Notes under the pieces: model-generated
What the model was told of the DNA's origin: nothing
Database searches by the model: none
The model's input: only the letters and a program-made list of their open reading frames with translations
DNA from: Dehalococcoidia bacterium
GTDB lineage: Bacteria; Chloroflexota; Dehalococcoidia; Dehalococcoidales; E44-bin46
DNA: 24,124 bases
Assembly: GCA_020343755.1 (NCBI GenBank)
Contig: CP070810.1
Span: forward strand, 844,182-868,305
Reading direction: 5' to 3'
In this document: positions 1 through 6,907 of the stretch, one piece after another
How the letters are laid out: the number at the start of each line of letters is the position of its first letter
Position numbering within the stretch: position 1 is the first letter of the stretch
Program-made: the position numbers and the translations under genes

Positions 1-6
1 TATCGG

Positions 7-12
7 TATAAT
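7..12 (+). promoter_or_regulatory. -10 box of the tRNA-Ser gene
   Basis: A perfect TATAAT lies at 7-12, ten bases before the mature 5' end of the tRNA, so transcription would start near position 19. The -35 box would fall outside the window. Confidence 0.55.
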
Positions 13-21
13 AACTGCTGT

Positions 22-111
22 GGAGGGGTGTCCGAGTGGTCTAAGGAGGCGGTCTTGAAAACCGCTGTTCCCTTTTGGGGACCGTGGGTTCGAATCCCAC
101 CCCCTCCGCCA
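22..111 (+). tRNA. tRNA-Ser (anticodon UGA)
   Basis: Class II tRNA that reads UCA and wobble codons for serine. The acceptor stem pairs GGAGGGG (22-28) with CCCCTCC (101-107), followed by discriminator G108 and an encoded CCA (109-111). The anticodon stem is 49-53/61-65 with loop 54-60, placing the anticodon TGA at 56-58. A long variable arm (about 66-83) with its own GTTCCC/GGGGAC-type stem is the serine/leucine/tyrosine hallmark. The T arm is 84-100 with the TTCGAAT loop. All arms are intact. Confidence 0.97.
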
Positions 112-120
112 CTATATTAT

Positions 121-373
121 TAGTAACCCTATCCCCTTTATCCCCTTCCCCTTAACAAGGGGAAGGGGAATTAAAATAACAAAGAGGGCTATCGCCCTCT
201 TAAACACCCTTAATTAATAGGGGAAGGAAATTTAGGGGGCTGTTTCCCCCTTAAATACCCTTATTAAATAAGAGAAAAGCGGAAGTGGTTACACAGGAGA
301 GGCCTTTATACCACAGAAACCTTATTTTGGGGCAAACCCCGCACATCCGCCTCTCTCAAACTCTCCTTGTTGC
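121..373. repeat. Gene-free stretch of palindromic repeats (partial copy of the 16060-16250 family)
   Basis: No plausible gene is seen between the tRNA and the solute-binding protein. The stretch is packed with dyads: a 12-bp perfect stem 142-153/157-168 (CCCCTTCCCCTT and its complement, loop AAC), an 8-bp stem 182-189/194-201, a G5/C5 stem at 235-239/246-250, and a GGGG/CCCC stem at 329-340. The segment 124-171 resembles 16060-16103 (shared CCCTTTATCCCC lead-in followed by a C-rich hairpin and GGGGAATT-like exit), and 350-371 resembles 16124-16145 (CCTCTCT, three variable bases, ACTCTCCTTG). I read it as a decayed or rearranged member of the same interspersed repeat family. Relatedness to elements elsewhere in the genome is inferred. 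Confidence 0.6.
182..201 (-). terminator. Possible terminator of the leftward nfi-prfB-radC-SBP operon
   Basis: Read on the minus strand, an 8-bp perfect stem (AAGAGGGC / GCCCTCTT, loop GATA) is followed by a T-rich run (TGTTATTTTAATT). It lies about 170 bases after the solute-binding protein stop. It is part of the palindromic repeat stretch, so the terminator role is only a possibility. Confidence 0.35.
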
Positions 374-2026
374 CTAGTGGGGTTCAACTGAAACGGTATT
401 TAACATGGCAAAGCCCATCGGATTTAGCCTATAACCACTAATATAGGGCTTGACCAGAATGTAATTTTTGCCAAACAATAAAGGTAAACAAGCCGCATCC
501 TCAACCAATAGTTGCTCAGCCTGCTGATATAAGCCTAGACTCGCCTCATTATCAGGCTCTACATTCGCCATCTCCAGCAAAGCATCTACCTCAGGGTTAT
601 TATACTCGCCGTAGTTGTTCTCAGTATCACTATGAAACAGAATATCCAGAAAGTCCTGGGGGTGGGGGTAGTCAGCAATCCAACCCATGTCAAACATCTC
701 GTCCTTCTCCTCCATGATGTGATACATGAACCTTTCTGGCTCTAGCTGCCTTACCTCTACTTCTACTCCTAGGTTGTTTCGCCACTCATAGATAATAGCC
801 TCCAGCCCTGACGATATTAGCCCTCCCCAGCCACCGGTGGTAATGGTAATTGGCGGCAGATTGGATACATCACCATACCGAGAGTTGGCAATTAACTCCT
901 TTGCCTCAGTTACATCAAAGTCCAACCCCGACAAATCTTCATTATAGCCCGGCATACCAGGCGGTAAGATGCCATCTGCTCGCTGCACCGTATCTCTGAA
1001 TACCAGAGAAACCAGTTTATCTTTATCAATAGCCTGAGAGAAGGCACGCCGAAGGTTAGCATCGTCAAACGGCGGCTTGGTGGTGTCAAAGCCAATATAG
1101 TAGAAGCTTAGCTCAGGGACTGCGGTCAAATCCTGATAAAATGGGCCTCGCTCATCGGTAACCTTGTCAATATAACCGCTAGAGACACCGGTGACATCGA
1201 TTTCGCCTGTCTCATACATATTCATGGGCACACCGCCCCACAACAGAAAATTAACAAAATCGACCTTAGCCAGCTCTCCGTAGTAAAGCTCATTCCTCTC
1301 CAGAACAAGCAAACCGCCCTCCTCCCACTGGTTAAGCTTAAACGGGCCAGTGCCGTTTGGGCTGTGCCACCACTCCCGCCCTGAGGCTACATTAGTTCTA
1401 TCAACGACAAAGGAGGTAGGATAGGTCAGCTTGGACAAGAAATAAGATTTGGGCGCATCTATAGTTACCTCCAGGGTATAGTCATCACTAACCCTGACCC
1501 CGCTAATCTCCTCAGTTTCACCGGCTAATACTTCATTAACCCCGACAATATCTCCCAGATAGGTGGCTGCGGTGTTCGACCTAGTTTCAGGGGCGCAAGC
1601 CCGCTCCCAGGAATACTTAAAATCCTCGGCTTTAACCTCCCTGCCATCATGGAACATCACATCCTCTCGCAGGTAAAAGGTATAGGTTCTGCCATCATCG
1701 CTAATCTGCCAACTCTGGGCGATATCAGGTGCCGGCTCCAGGTTATCGTCAAAACGAACCAAGCCACCAAATAGCTGCATTATATACTCGTGGGAAGTGC
1801 TTTCACTGGAAACAGCCGGGTCAAGGGTGAACGGGTCAATGCTATATAAAGTAAGAACCCCTCCTTCACCGGGAACAGGGGGTGGTGTTACCGGAGGTGG
1901 TCCCACTGGGGGTGGTTCCACCGGGGGTGGTGGCTGGCAGCCAACAATGAGCAGGCTGCACAATAATATTGCCGAAAGAAGTATATATACGATTCTTTTC
2001 ATCGCTTGGCTCTGTGATAGATTCAA
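374..2026 (-). CDS. Peptide/oligopeptide-type ABC transporter solute-binding lipoprotein (SBP family 5)
   Basis: A 550-residue extracytoplasmic substrate-binding protein of the OppA/DppA type, predicted to capture peptides or similar ligands for an ABC importer. Residues 10-30 form a lipoprotein signal peptide with lipobox IVGC (lipidated Cys30). A proline-rich tether of PPPVx repeats follows (31-51), then the SBP_bac_5 fold, with the typical 'AQSWQISDDGRTYTFYLRE' segment and 'LRRAFSQAIDKDKL' near the middle. The start is TTG at 2026, overlapping the radC stop (TTGA) and preceded by a GGGAGGG ribosome site six bases away (2033-2039). The ATG at 2002 has no clear site and would still keep the signal peptide. 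No permease or ATPase gene lies beside it, so it is an orphan receptor in this window. The exact ligand cannot be told. Confidence 0.92.
   Translation of the reverse strand: MNLSQSQAMKRIVYILLSAILLCSLLIVGCQPPPPVEPPPVGPPPVTPPPVPGEGGVLTLYSIDPFTLDPAVSSESTSHEYIMQLFGGLVRFDDNLEPAPDIAQSWQISDDGRTYTFYLREDVMFHDGREVKAEDFKYSWERACAPETRSNTAATYLGDIVGVNEVLAGETEEISGVRVSDDYTLEVTIDAPKSYFLSKLTYPTSFVVDRTNVASGREWWHSPNGTGPFKLNQWEEGGLLVLERNELYYGELAKVDFVNFLLWGGVPMNMYETGEIDVTGVSSGYIDKVTDERGPFYQDLTAVPELSFYYIGFDTTKPPFDDANLRRAFSQAIDKDKLVSLVFRDTVQRADGILPPGMPGYNEDLSGLDFDVTEAKELIANSRYGDVSNLPPITITTGGWGGLISSGLEAIIYEWRNNLGVEVEVRQLEPERFMYHIMEEKDEMFDMGWIADYPHPQDFLDILFHSDTENNYGEYNNPEVDALLEMANVEPDNEASLGLYQQAEQLLVEDAACLPLLFGKNYILVKPYISGYRLNPMGFAMLNTVSVEPH
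1874..1936 (-). repeat. 15-bp tandem repeat encoding the PPPVx linker
   Basis: About four tandem 15-base units encode PPPV followed by E, G, T or P just after the lipidated cysteine of the solute-binding protein. Such in-frame minisatellites can change unit number by slippage without breaking the frame; here it sets the length of the tether between membrane anchor and binding domain. Confidence 0.75.
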
Positions 2027-2715
2027 AACAAACCCTCCCGTTTTAGGCTGAGGAAGTTTTTATCGCCGATAATGATGTGGTCCAGGACGTCTATGCCCAC
2101 AATTTCTCCTGCCTCGGCTAGCCTTTTGGTTAACCCTATATCATCTTCCGAAGCCGTAGGGTCACCGGAGGGGTGGTTATGGGCGAAGACAACCGAGGCG
2201 GCGGTAGCCGATATTGCCTCTTTGAATACCTCCCTGGGGTGAACAATGCTACCATCCAGGCTACCAACCGAAACTTCTGCCACCTTTATTAGCTGATTTC
2301 TGGTATCCAGCAAGAGTGCTAGAAAGTGCTCCTTCTTTTTGCCCTTTAGTCTACCTCTGACCAAGCCGACTACATCATCAGGCGACTTGACTAATGGCTT
2401 ACTGCCAGCTTCCGAAAAGCCCTCTACCCGGTTAGCCAACTCAAAAGCAGCCTTAATCTGAGATGCCTTGGCGATACCTATTCCCTTCACCTGGGATAGT
2501 TCCTCCACTGAGGCACTAGCAATCCCTTTAAGACTGCCAAACTGAGATAGCAGTCTTTGAGCGGTTACCATCACCGACTCACCAGCAACGCCACGACCCA
2601 GAATCAGAGCTAAAATCTCCTGAGCCGATAGGGCTTCAATGCCAAATTTTTGTAACCTTTCTCTCGGCCGCTCAGAGATAGGCAAATCGTGAATAGTAAA
2701 TGACTTCTTGGTCAT
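2023..2715 (-). CDS. radC: RadC family JAB/MPN-domain protein
   Basis: Member of the RadC (UPF0758) family. Residue numbers are from the ATG at 2715. A helix-hairpin-helix-like segment (IASASVEELSQVKGIG) sits near residues 60-80, followed by a JAB/MPN metalloprotease-like domain with the family signature HNHPSGD (first His at 179), the expected zinc-binding site with downstream acidic residues. RadC was named for DNA repair, but its role is disputed. Two ATGs compete: 2727, with a weak site, and 2715, with GGAGG six bases upstream; I chose 2715, giving 230 residues. It starts 21 bases after the peptidase stop, and its own stop overlaps the next start, so it is an operon member. Confidence 0.93.
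   Translation of the reverse strand: MTKKSFTIHDLPISERPRERLQKFGIEALSAQEILALILGRGVAGESVMVTAQRLLSQFGSLKGIASASVEELSQVKGIGIAKASQIKAAFELANRVEGFSEAGSKPLVKSPDDVVGLVRGRLKGKKKEHFLALLLDTRNQLIKVAEVSVGSLDGSIVHPREVFKEAISATAASVVFAHNHPSGDPTASEDDIGLTKRLAEAGEIVGIDVLDHIIIGDKNFLSLKREGLF
2033..2039 (-). promoter_or_regulatory. Ribosome binding site deciding the TTG start of the solute-binding protein
   Basis: GGGAGGG (minus strand) lies inside the last codons of radC, six bases before the TTG at 2026. It is the only strong site near either candidate start and, with the TTG/TGA overlap, suggests translational coupling to radC. Confidence 0.6.
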
Positions 2716-2736
2716 TCTTGCCTCCATGCCCAGCTT

Positions 2737-3885
2737 TCAATAGCCAACACCCACCAGGGCTGCGGGCATCTCCGTCATGCTTGGCTGAGCCAACGGAGTA
2801 ACATAATCCCGCCACAAAGCATCCAGACCATCCATATCAAAGCCATAAACCTTTTCCAGAGCTCCGTCATAGCTACTGCCCTGTCTAAAGGTATTCAGCA
2901 ACTCAAACATCTTCCCCCGTCCATAATTAGTGATGAGAAAATCGACCAAGCTATAGCTTTGAGCATAGGACAGGACAGACTCCTCAGCATAAGCGGAAAA
3001 GGGGCTTGACAGGCTCTGGACTGAGATAAGCCTATTCTCAGCTATTGCCCGGTTGAGATAGTCAGCAAATACCGGTTCCAGTGGACCCTCGATATGCATG
3101 GCTAAACCCTCGTCAAGCCAGGTAGGCAGGTCAATATAAGGGTTAAGGGTCATTTGATGGATAACTAGATGGGTTAGCTCATGGGCAATTGCCCGCTTAC
3201 CCCAGTCAAGATTACCCGGAGCTATACCAATAGCCATGATACCATGCCGGGTAAAGGCGACTCCTCCGGTCCACTCTTGAGGATAAATCATCGCCCCTTG
3301 TAAATCCTGAGAATTAGCGTAGATATAGAGCTTGACTGGCTTCTCAAGCTCGGCACCGGTGTCCTCAGCCAGCCAAGCCAATGCCTGCTGCGCCGTTAAC
3401 ATTAGCTCCTGGGCAAAGGACTGGTCTCCCTGATACCAGCATATAGTTACTTTACCCTCAATTAGACTTTGCCACGGATAGCGGGTATCATCAAGCTTAA
3501 CCACAACCGGAGCCGTTTCCACCCGGTCACCTTTGGCGTCCTTCACCGTCCACCAATAGTCTATATTAGACCCCGGGGGAAGCCCGCCTATCTTTACCAT
3601 TTCCAGAGACCAGTCAATACCAACAGTATTAGTTGGCACAAATTCAATATAGACTTCGCTGGTTACCTGAGCAAAGCCTATTCGGTCAACCCGGTAGTGG
3701 AGACGAATATCAGTAATATTGACATCGCTCTCGGCTGATAAACTAAAGTTAAGCCTGTATGGGAACTCAGCCTGAGCCCGGCTATCTAATATTGTTAGTC
3801 CACCCTGGGCCTGAACCAGGCTAGGAGCTAATAAAGCCAGGAATAGACAGGCAGCTAAAGCTAATAGGTAAGCCTTGTTAATCAT
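2737..3885 (-). CDS. Secreted gluzincin metallopeptidase (peptidase MA-like family)
   Basis: A 382-residue exported zinc protease candidate. Residues 1-26 are a Sec signal peptide ending VQA|Q with no lipobox. Residues about 30-130 look like a beta-rich domain (alternating strands, 'DYWWTVKDAKGD'), followed by a catalytic domain with HELTH (His235, Glu236, His239) and, 19 residues later, Glu259 in WLDEG. This HExxH-x19-E spacing is that of gluzincins such as M1 and the peptidase MA-like Pfam group. No transmembrane anchor is seen, so it probably acts outside the membrane. The substrate is unknown. Its ATG overlaps the prfB stop (ATGA), so it is translated from the same mRNA as release factor 2. 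The pairing is probably genomic convenience and not shared function. Confidence 0.82.
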   Translation of the reverse strand: MINKAYLLALAACLFLALLAPSLVQAQGGLTILDSRAQAEFPYRLNFSLSAESDVNITDIRLHYRVDRIGFAQVTSEVYIEFVPTNTVGIDWSLEMVKIGGLPPGSNIDYWWTVKDAKGDRVETAPVVVKLDDTRYPWQSLIEGKVTICWYQGDQSFAQELMLTAQQALAWLAEDTGAELEKPVKLYIYANSQDLQGAMIYPQEWTGGVAFTRHGIMAIGIAPGNLDWGKRAIAHELTHLVIHQMTLNPYIDLPTWLDEGLAMHIEGPLEPVFADYLNRAIAENRLISVQSLSSPFSAYAEESVLSYAQSYSLVDFLITNYGRGKMFELLNTFRQGSSYDGALEKVYGFDMDGLDALWRDYVTPLAQPSMTEMPAALVGVGY

Positions 3886-4980
3886 TTTTCTCCACCCACT
3901 TTAGACCGAAGATAAGCAGTGATAAAGCCATCCAATTCCCCATCCAATACAGCATCGGTCTCGCTTGTTTGATAATTAGTCCTATGATCCTTTACCATCT
4001 TATAAGGATGAAGGACATAACTTCTAATCTGGTTACCCCAGCCAGCGGTTATACGCTTTCCTTTAAGCCTAGCCCTTTCTTCAGCCCTTTTTGCCAGCTC
4101 TAACTCCAACAGGCGAGACTGAAGTATTTTTAGGGCAATTTCCTTGTTCTGGTGCTGGGAACGCTCGCTCTGACAGGTAACCACCAACCCTGTGGGCAGA
4201 TGAGTCAACCTGACAGCACTGCTTGTCTTCTGCATATGCTGTCCCCCCGGTCCGCTCGACCTAAACACATCAACCTTCAAATCATCAGGCTCTATATTAA
4301 CGTCTACATCGGCTTCGGCTTCAGGCATAACCTCAACCAAGACAAAGGAGGTATGCCGAGCGTGGTCAGCATCAAAGGGGGAAAGACGAACCAGGCGATG
4401 GACTCCATGCTCTGATTTTAAGTAGCCACAGGCATAATCGCCACTAAACTCGATGACGGCACTCTTTACCCCTGCCTCCTCCCCCGGGGAAATGTCTAAT
4501 ATATCAGCCTTATAACCGTGCCGCTCAGCCCAACGAAGGTACATTCTTAGTAGCATCTCTGCCCAATCTTGGGATTCTATACCCCCAGCCCCAGCATGAA
4601 GAGCTAAAATAGCATTTCTGGCATCATACTCACCGGTAAAAGCCGCCTCTAGTTCCAGCTCATCAAGGCGAGAAGCCACCCCACCTACTTCAGACTGAAT
4701 TTCTGCCCAGAGTGAGGTATCTTCCTGCGCCAGCGAGGTTAGTTCAGCAATGTCAGCCAGCTTTTTCTCCAGCTCACGCCAAGATTGCACCAGCTTTTTC
4801 TGCTCGGCTAACCGACGCATGATACCCTGGGCCTTAGCCTGGTCTAACCAGAAGTCGGGCTGGGCTGACTCTTTTTCCAAGCTGGTAATCTCCTTCTCTT
4901 TGGCGGCAATGTCAAAGATGCACCAGTGACATCGCCACTCTAGCCTGTAAATCCTTCAGTTTATCCCTTAACTCTTGCAT
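3882..4980 (-). CDS. prfB: Peptide chain release factor 2 (programmed +1 frameshift)
   Basis: RF2 recognises UGA and UAA stops and triggers peptidyl-tRNA hydrolysis. The gene is in two frames: ATG at 4980 opens 22 codons that stop at TGA 4914-4912 in the context CTT TGA C. A +1 shift (skipping T4914, reading GAC) joins the long frame to 3882. The product is 365 residues, the usual RF2 length. The stop-recognition tripeptide SPF falls at about 200-202 and the catalytic GGQ at about 245-247. The ATG has GAGG five bases upstream. The long frame alone would start at an internal TTG near 4880 and would lack the normal N-terminal helix. The start lies 20 bases from the nfi stop; its end overlaps the peptidase by four bases. 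Expression is autoregulated by RF2 level, as known for this family. Confidence 0.96.
4911..4928 (-). other. prfB: prfB recoding site (CTT TGA C) with weak internal Shine-Dalgarno
   Basis: On the minus strand the context is CTG GTG CAT CTT TGA C. The CTTTGAC heptamer is the conserved slip site: peptidyl-tRNA-Leu slips from CTT to TTT while UGA waits for RF2. In many bacteria an AGGGGG-type stimulator lies three bases before CTT. Here the same position holds only CTGGTG, giving at most a GGTG match to the anti-SD tail. Confidence 0.9.
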
Positions 4981-5000
4981 CTGTCCTCACCATAATCTTT

Positions 5001-5702
5001 CTAGCCAAAAAGCTTCCCCTGATAGCCTGCCTGAAGCGACAGATTGCCGCCAGCCGCCAGATGGGCAAGCCGAGTTGGCTCAGGAATGCGATAACCCCCA
5101 CAACACTCCATGACCCAGTGGATAGCAGTTGGGAGGTCAATCTTATGACCTATGGAAACATAAATGGGCTTGGTTCCGAGCTTAGTTCGCAGCGCCGCCC
5201 CTATAATCTCGCCATGGTCTACCACTTCGGCATAGCTACCTGGCTCAGTACCCGGCACCTGATGTGTGCCACAGAGTAGAGATTTAGCACAGCCGATAGT
5301 TGGTGAATTCAACCACAGCCCTATGTGGGAGGCAAGACCCATTCGCCGCGGGTGAGCAATTCCCTGCCCATCAACCAGGATAAGGTCAGGAGCAACGGTA
5401 AGCTTCTGACAAGTAGCCAGTATCAAGGGTGCCTCCCTGAATGACAAAAGTCCCGGGATATAAGGGAAGTTAAGCTTGTCGTTTACCACTTTTGTTTCCA
5501 CTACCCCAAGTTCAGGATACTTTAAAACAACCACCGCCCCGGTAGCTACCCCTTGGCCTTTGTCGACTGATATATCCACACCGGCTATAAAGCGAGGAAC
5601 ACCGACTTCGTTACTTCTAGTGACCTGTGCCGCCAGCCTCCGCTGTATGTCTAACGCCTGAGTTATGCTAACCTGCCAACCATGCAACTTTTCTACTTTC
5701 AC
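5001..5702 (-). CDS. nfi: Endonuclease V (deoxyinosine 3' endonuclease)
   Basis: A 233-residue endonuclease V, which nicks DNA one base 3' of deoxyinosine and starts repair of deaminated adenine. The metal-binding residues are visible: Asp43 in AGVDIS, Glu90 in YIPGLLSFRE and Asp111 in VDGQG, followed by the family HPRR. Tyr81 of the wedge motif is also present. These match the Thermotoga maritima positions to within a residue. The start is GTG at 5702. There is no real leader: the predicted transcription start falls on or next to the GTG, and the only SD-like bases (AAGGT) touch it. It is the first gene of the leftward operon, with prfB 20 bases downstream. Confidence 0.95.
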   Translation of the reverse strand: MKVEKLHGWQVSITQALDIQRRLAAQVTRSNEVGVPRFIAGVDISVDKGQGVATGAVVVLKYPELGVVETKVVNDKLNFPYIPGLLSFREAPLILATCQKLTVAPDLILVDGQGIAHPRRMGLASHIGLWLNSPTIGCAKSLLCGTHQVPGTEPGSYAEVVDHGEIIGAALRTKLGTKPIYVSIGHKIDLPTAIHWVMECCGGYRIPEPTRLAHLAAGGNLSLQAGYQGKLFG

Positions 5703-5708
5703 ACCTTG

Positions 5709-5737
5709 ATTATAACTACTACAAAACCTTCTGACAA
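5709..5737 (-). promoter_or_regulatory. Sigma-A-type promoter of nfi, predicted leaderless
   Basis: On the minus strand TTGTCA (5737-5732) is followed by exactly 17 bases and a perfect TATAAT (5714-5709). Six bases separate the -10 from the GTG at 5702, so the transcript should begin at or within a base or two of the start codon. Confidence 0.7.
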
Positions 5738-5753
5738 CTATACATTAACGTGG

Positions 5754-5782
5754 TTGACAGTTAAACTATTATAGCGCATAAT
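5754..5782 (+). promoter_or_regulatory. Sigma-A-type promoter of rpsP-khpA-rimM
   Basis: A perfect TTGACA (5754-5759), a 17-base spacer and CATAAT (5777-5782, five of six consensus bases). Start of transcription is expected near 5789, leaving only about ten bases of leader before the rpsP ATG. It stands back to back with the nfi promoter; the two -35 boxes are 16 bases apart. Confidence 0.75.
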
Positions 5783-5798
5783 AATCTAGGCAACCAAG

Positions 5799-6068
5799 AT
5801 GGTAAAGATTAGATTACGACGTACCGGTAGCAAAAAAAGGCCAAGTTACCGAGTAGTAGTAGCTGATGCTCGGGCACCCCGTGACGGAGCGTTTATCAGC
5901 ATTATTGGACACTATAATCCCTTAACCGACCCTGAAACAATAGTTATAGATGAAGAAAAAGCACTACACTGGCTGAGGCAAGGGGCTCAGCCAACCGATA
6001 CCACCGCTAGACTATTGTCAAAGGTGGGTATTATAGAAAAATTCAAAACAATCAAGGAGAAAACATGA
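5799..6068 (+). CDS. rpsP: 30S ribosomal protein S16
   Basis: An 89-residue S16, a small-subunit assembly protein that binds 16S rRNA. The family opening MVKIRLRRTGSKKRPSYRVV and the 'FISIIGHYNPLTDP' segment are clear, and the length is normal. The leader is very short and the SD weak (AGG at 5788-5790), so initiation may depend little on SD pairing. Its stop overlaps the khpA start by four bases (ATGA). First gene of a three-gene ribosome biogenesis operon. Confidence 0.97.
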   Translation: MVKIRLRRTGSKKRPSYRVVVADARAPRDGAFISIIGHYNPLTDPETIVIDEEKALHWLRQGAQPTDTTARLLSKVGIIEKFKTIKEKT

Positions 6069-6292
6069 AAGAACTAGTAGAATACATCGCCAAATCAATT
6101 GTCAATTCACCTGATGATGTAGTAGTCACCGAGGAAACTGATGAACAAGGCACAAGGCTTAAGTTGCAGGTTGCCGATGATGATAAAGGGAGAATTATTG
6201 GTAAGCAAGGCCGAATAGCCCAAGCCATGCGCACCCTAATCAGGGTAAAAGCAGCCAAGGCAGGCACCAGAGCTACCTTGGAAATTGTCTAA
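6065..6292 (+). CDS. khpA: KH-domain RNA-binding protein KhpA
   Basis: A 75-residue single KH domain protein. The RNA-binding GxxG loop is GKQG (residues 46-49) within GRIIGKQGRIAQAMRTL. In Firmicutes KhpA partners KhpB/EloR and binds RNAs affecting cell elongation and translation; here only the family is certain. It is preceded by AAGGAG (6054-6059) and overlaps rpsP by four bases, so it is translationally coupled. Its place between rpsP and rimM is the common bacterial arrangement. Confidence 0.93.
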   Translation: MKELVEYIAKSIVNSPDDVVVTEETDEQGTRLKLQVADDDKGRIIGKQGRIAQAMRTLIRVKAAKAGTRATLEIV

Positions 6293-6361
6293 AAATAACT
6301 CAATAAAAGATTTAAGAAAGTTTGAAGTTAGAAATGCATTAATCAGCTACCAAAATTCAGG

Positions 6362-6892
6362 ATGAAATCATCCGAACTGGAATATGTAACTATTGGTCAA
6401 ATTCTAGCCCCCTGGGGTATCAAAGGCAAACTAAAGGTAAAGATAACAACCGACTTCCCACACCAACGCTTCACTCCCTCCTCAAAGATCTTTATTAACC
6501 GACAGCCTATGACCATTGACAGTGTCGAGTGGCACAAAGGTAAGGCAATTGTCAAGCTTCACACCATTGATAGTATTGAAGAGGCACAAAAGCTACGGGG
6601 ACAACCTATAGAAATACATCACAGCCAACTTCAGCCTCTGCCCGAAGGGCAATACTACCATTTCCAACTTATCGGGCTTGAAGTACAGACAACCCGGGGA
6701 GAACGACTGGGAAATATCACCGAAATTTTAACCGTAGAGAGTAACGATATCTATGTAGTCAGTGGTAATAGAGGCGAGATTCTTATTCCCGCCATTGAGG
6801 ACGTAGTAAAATCTGTTGACCTTAATAAAGGGTGTATAATTATCGAGCCTATTGAGGGGCTCTTGAGCTTAAATCAAAAAGCGGATAGATAA
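6362..6892 (+). CDS. rimM: Ribosome maturation factor RimM
   Basis: A 176-residue 16S rRNA processing/30S assembly factor. The N-terminal RimM domain (about 8-90) opens with 'YVTIGQILAPWGIKGKLKVK', and a PRC-barrel domain (about 95-170) includes 'YYHFQLIGLEV' and 'EILIPAIEDVVKSVD'. RimM binds S19 and helps mature the 30S head. It lies 69 bases after khpA. The ATG has AGG directly against it and no well-spaced SD. In many genomes trmD and rplS follow; here the next gene is convergent and unrelated, so the usual cluster is broken at this point. Confidence 0.95.
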   Translation: MKSSELEYVTIGQILAPWGIKGKLKVKITTDFPHQRFTPSSKIFINRQPMTIDSVEWHKGKAIVKLHTIDSIEEAQKLRGQPIEIHHSQLQPLPEGQYYHFQLIGLEVQTTRGERLGNITEILTVESNDIYVVSGNRGEILIPAIEDVVKSVDLNKGCIIIEPIEGLLSLNQKADR

Positions 6893-6907
6893 GCACCAGA
6901 AGAAGTC

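Noticed and set aside
329..340. GGGG-CAAA-CCCC hairpin as a terminator of the solute-binding protein gene
   Set aside because: On the minus strand it is followed by AAAATAAG and not by a T-run, and the stem is only four pairs.
121..373. Repeat-rich stretch as a CRISPR array
   Set aside because: There are no regularly spaced identical repeats with unique spacers; the repeats are palindromic and irregular, and no cas gene is present.
3882..4880. prfB read as a complete 332-residue gene starting near 4880
   Set aside because: The upstream 22-codon frame, the CTTTGAC site and the restored 365-residue length show a programmed +1 frameshift; the short form would lack the N-terminal helix.
4911..4917. 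In-frame TGA in prfB as a sequencing error or pseudogene
   Set aside because: It sits in the exact conserved recoding context, and both frames encode normal RF2 sequence on either side.
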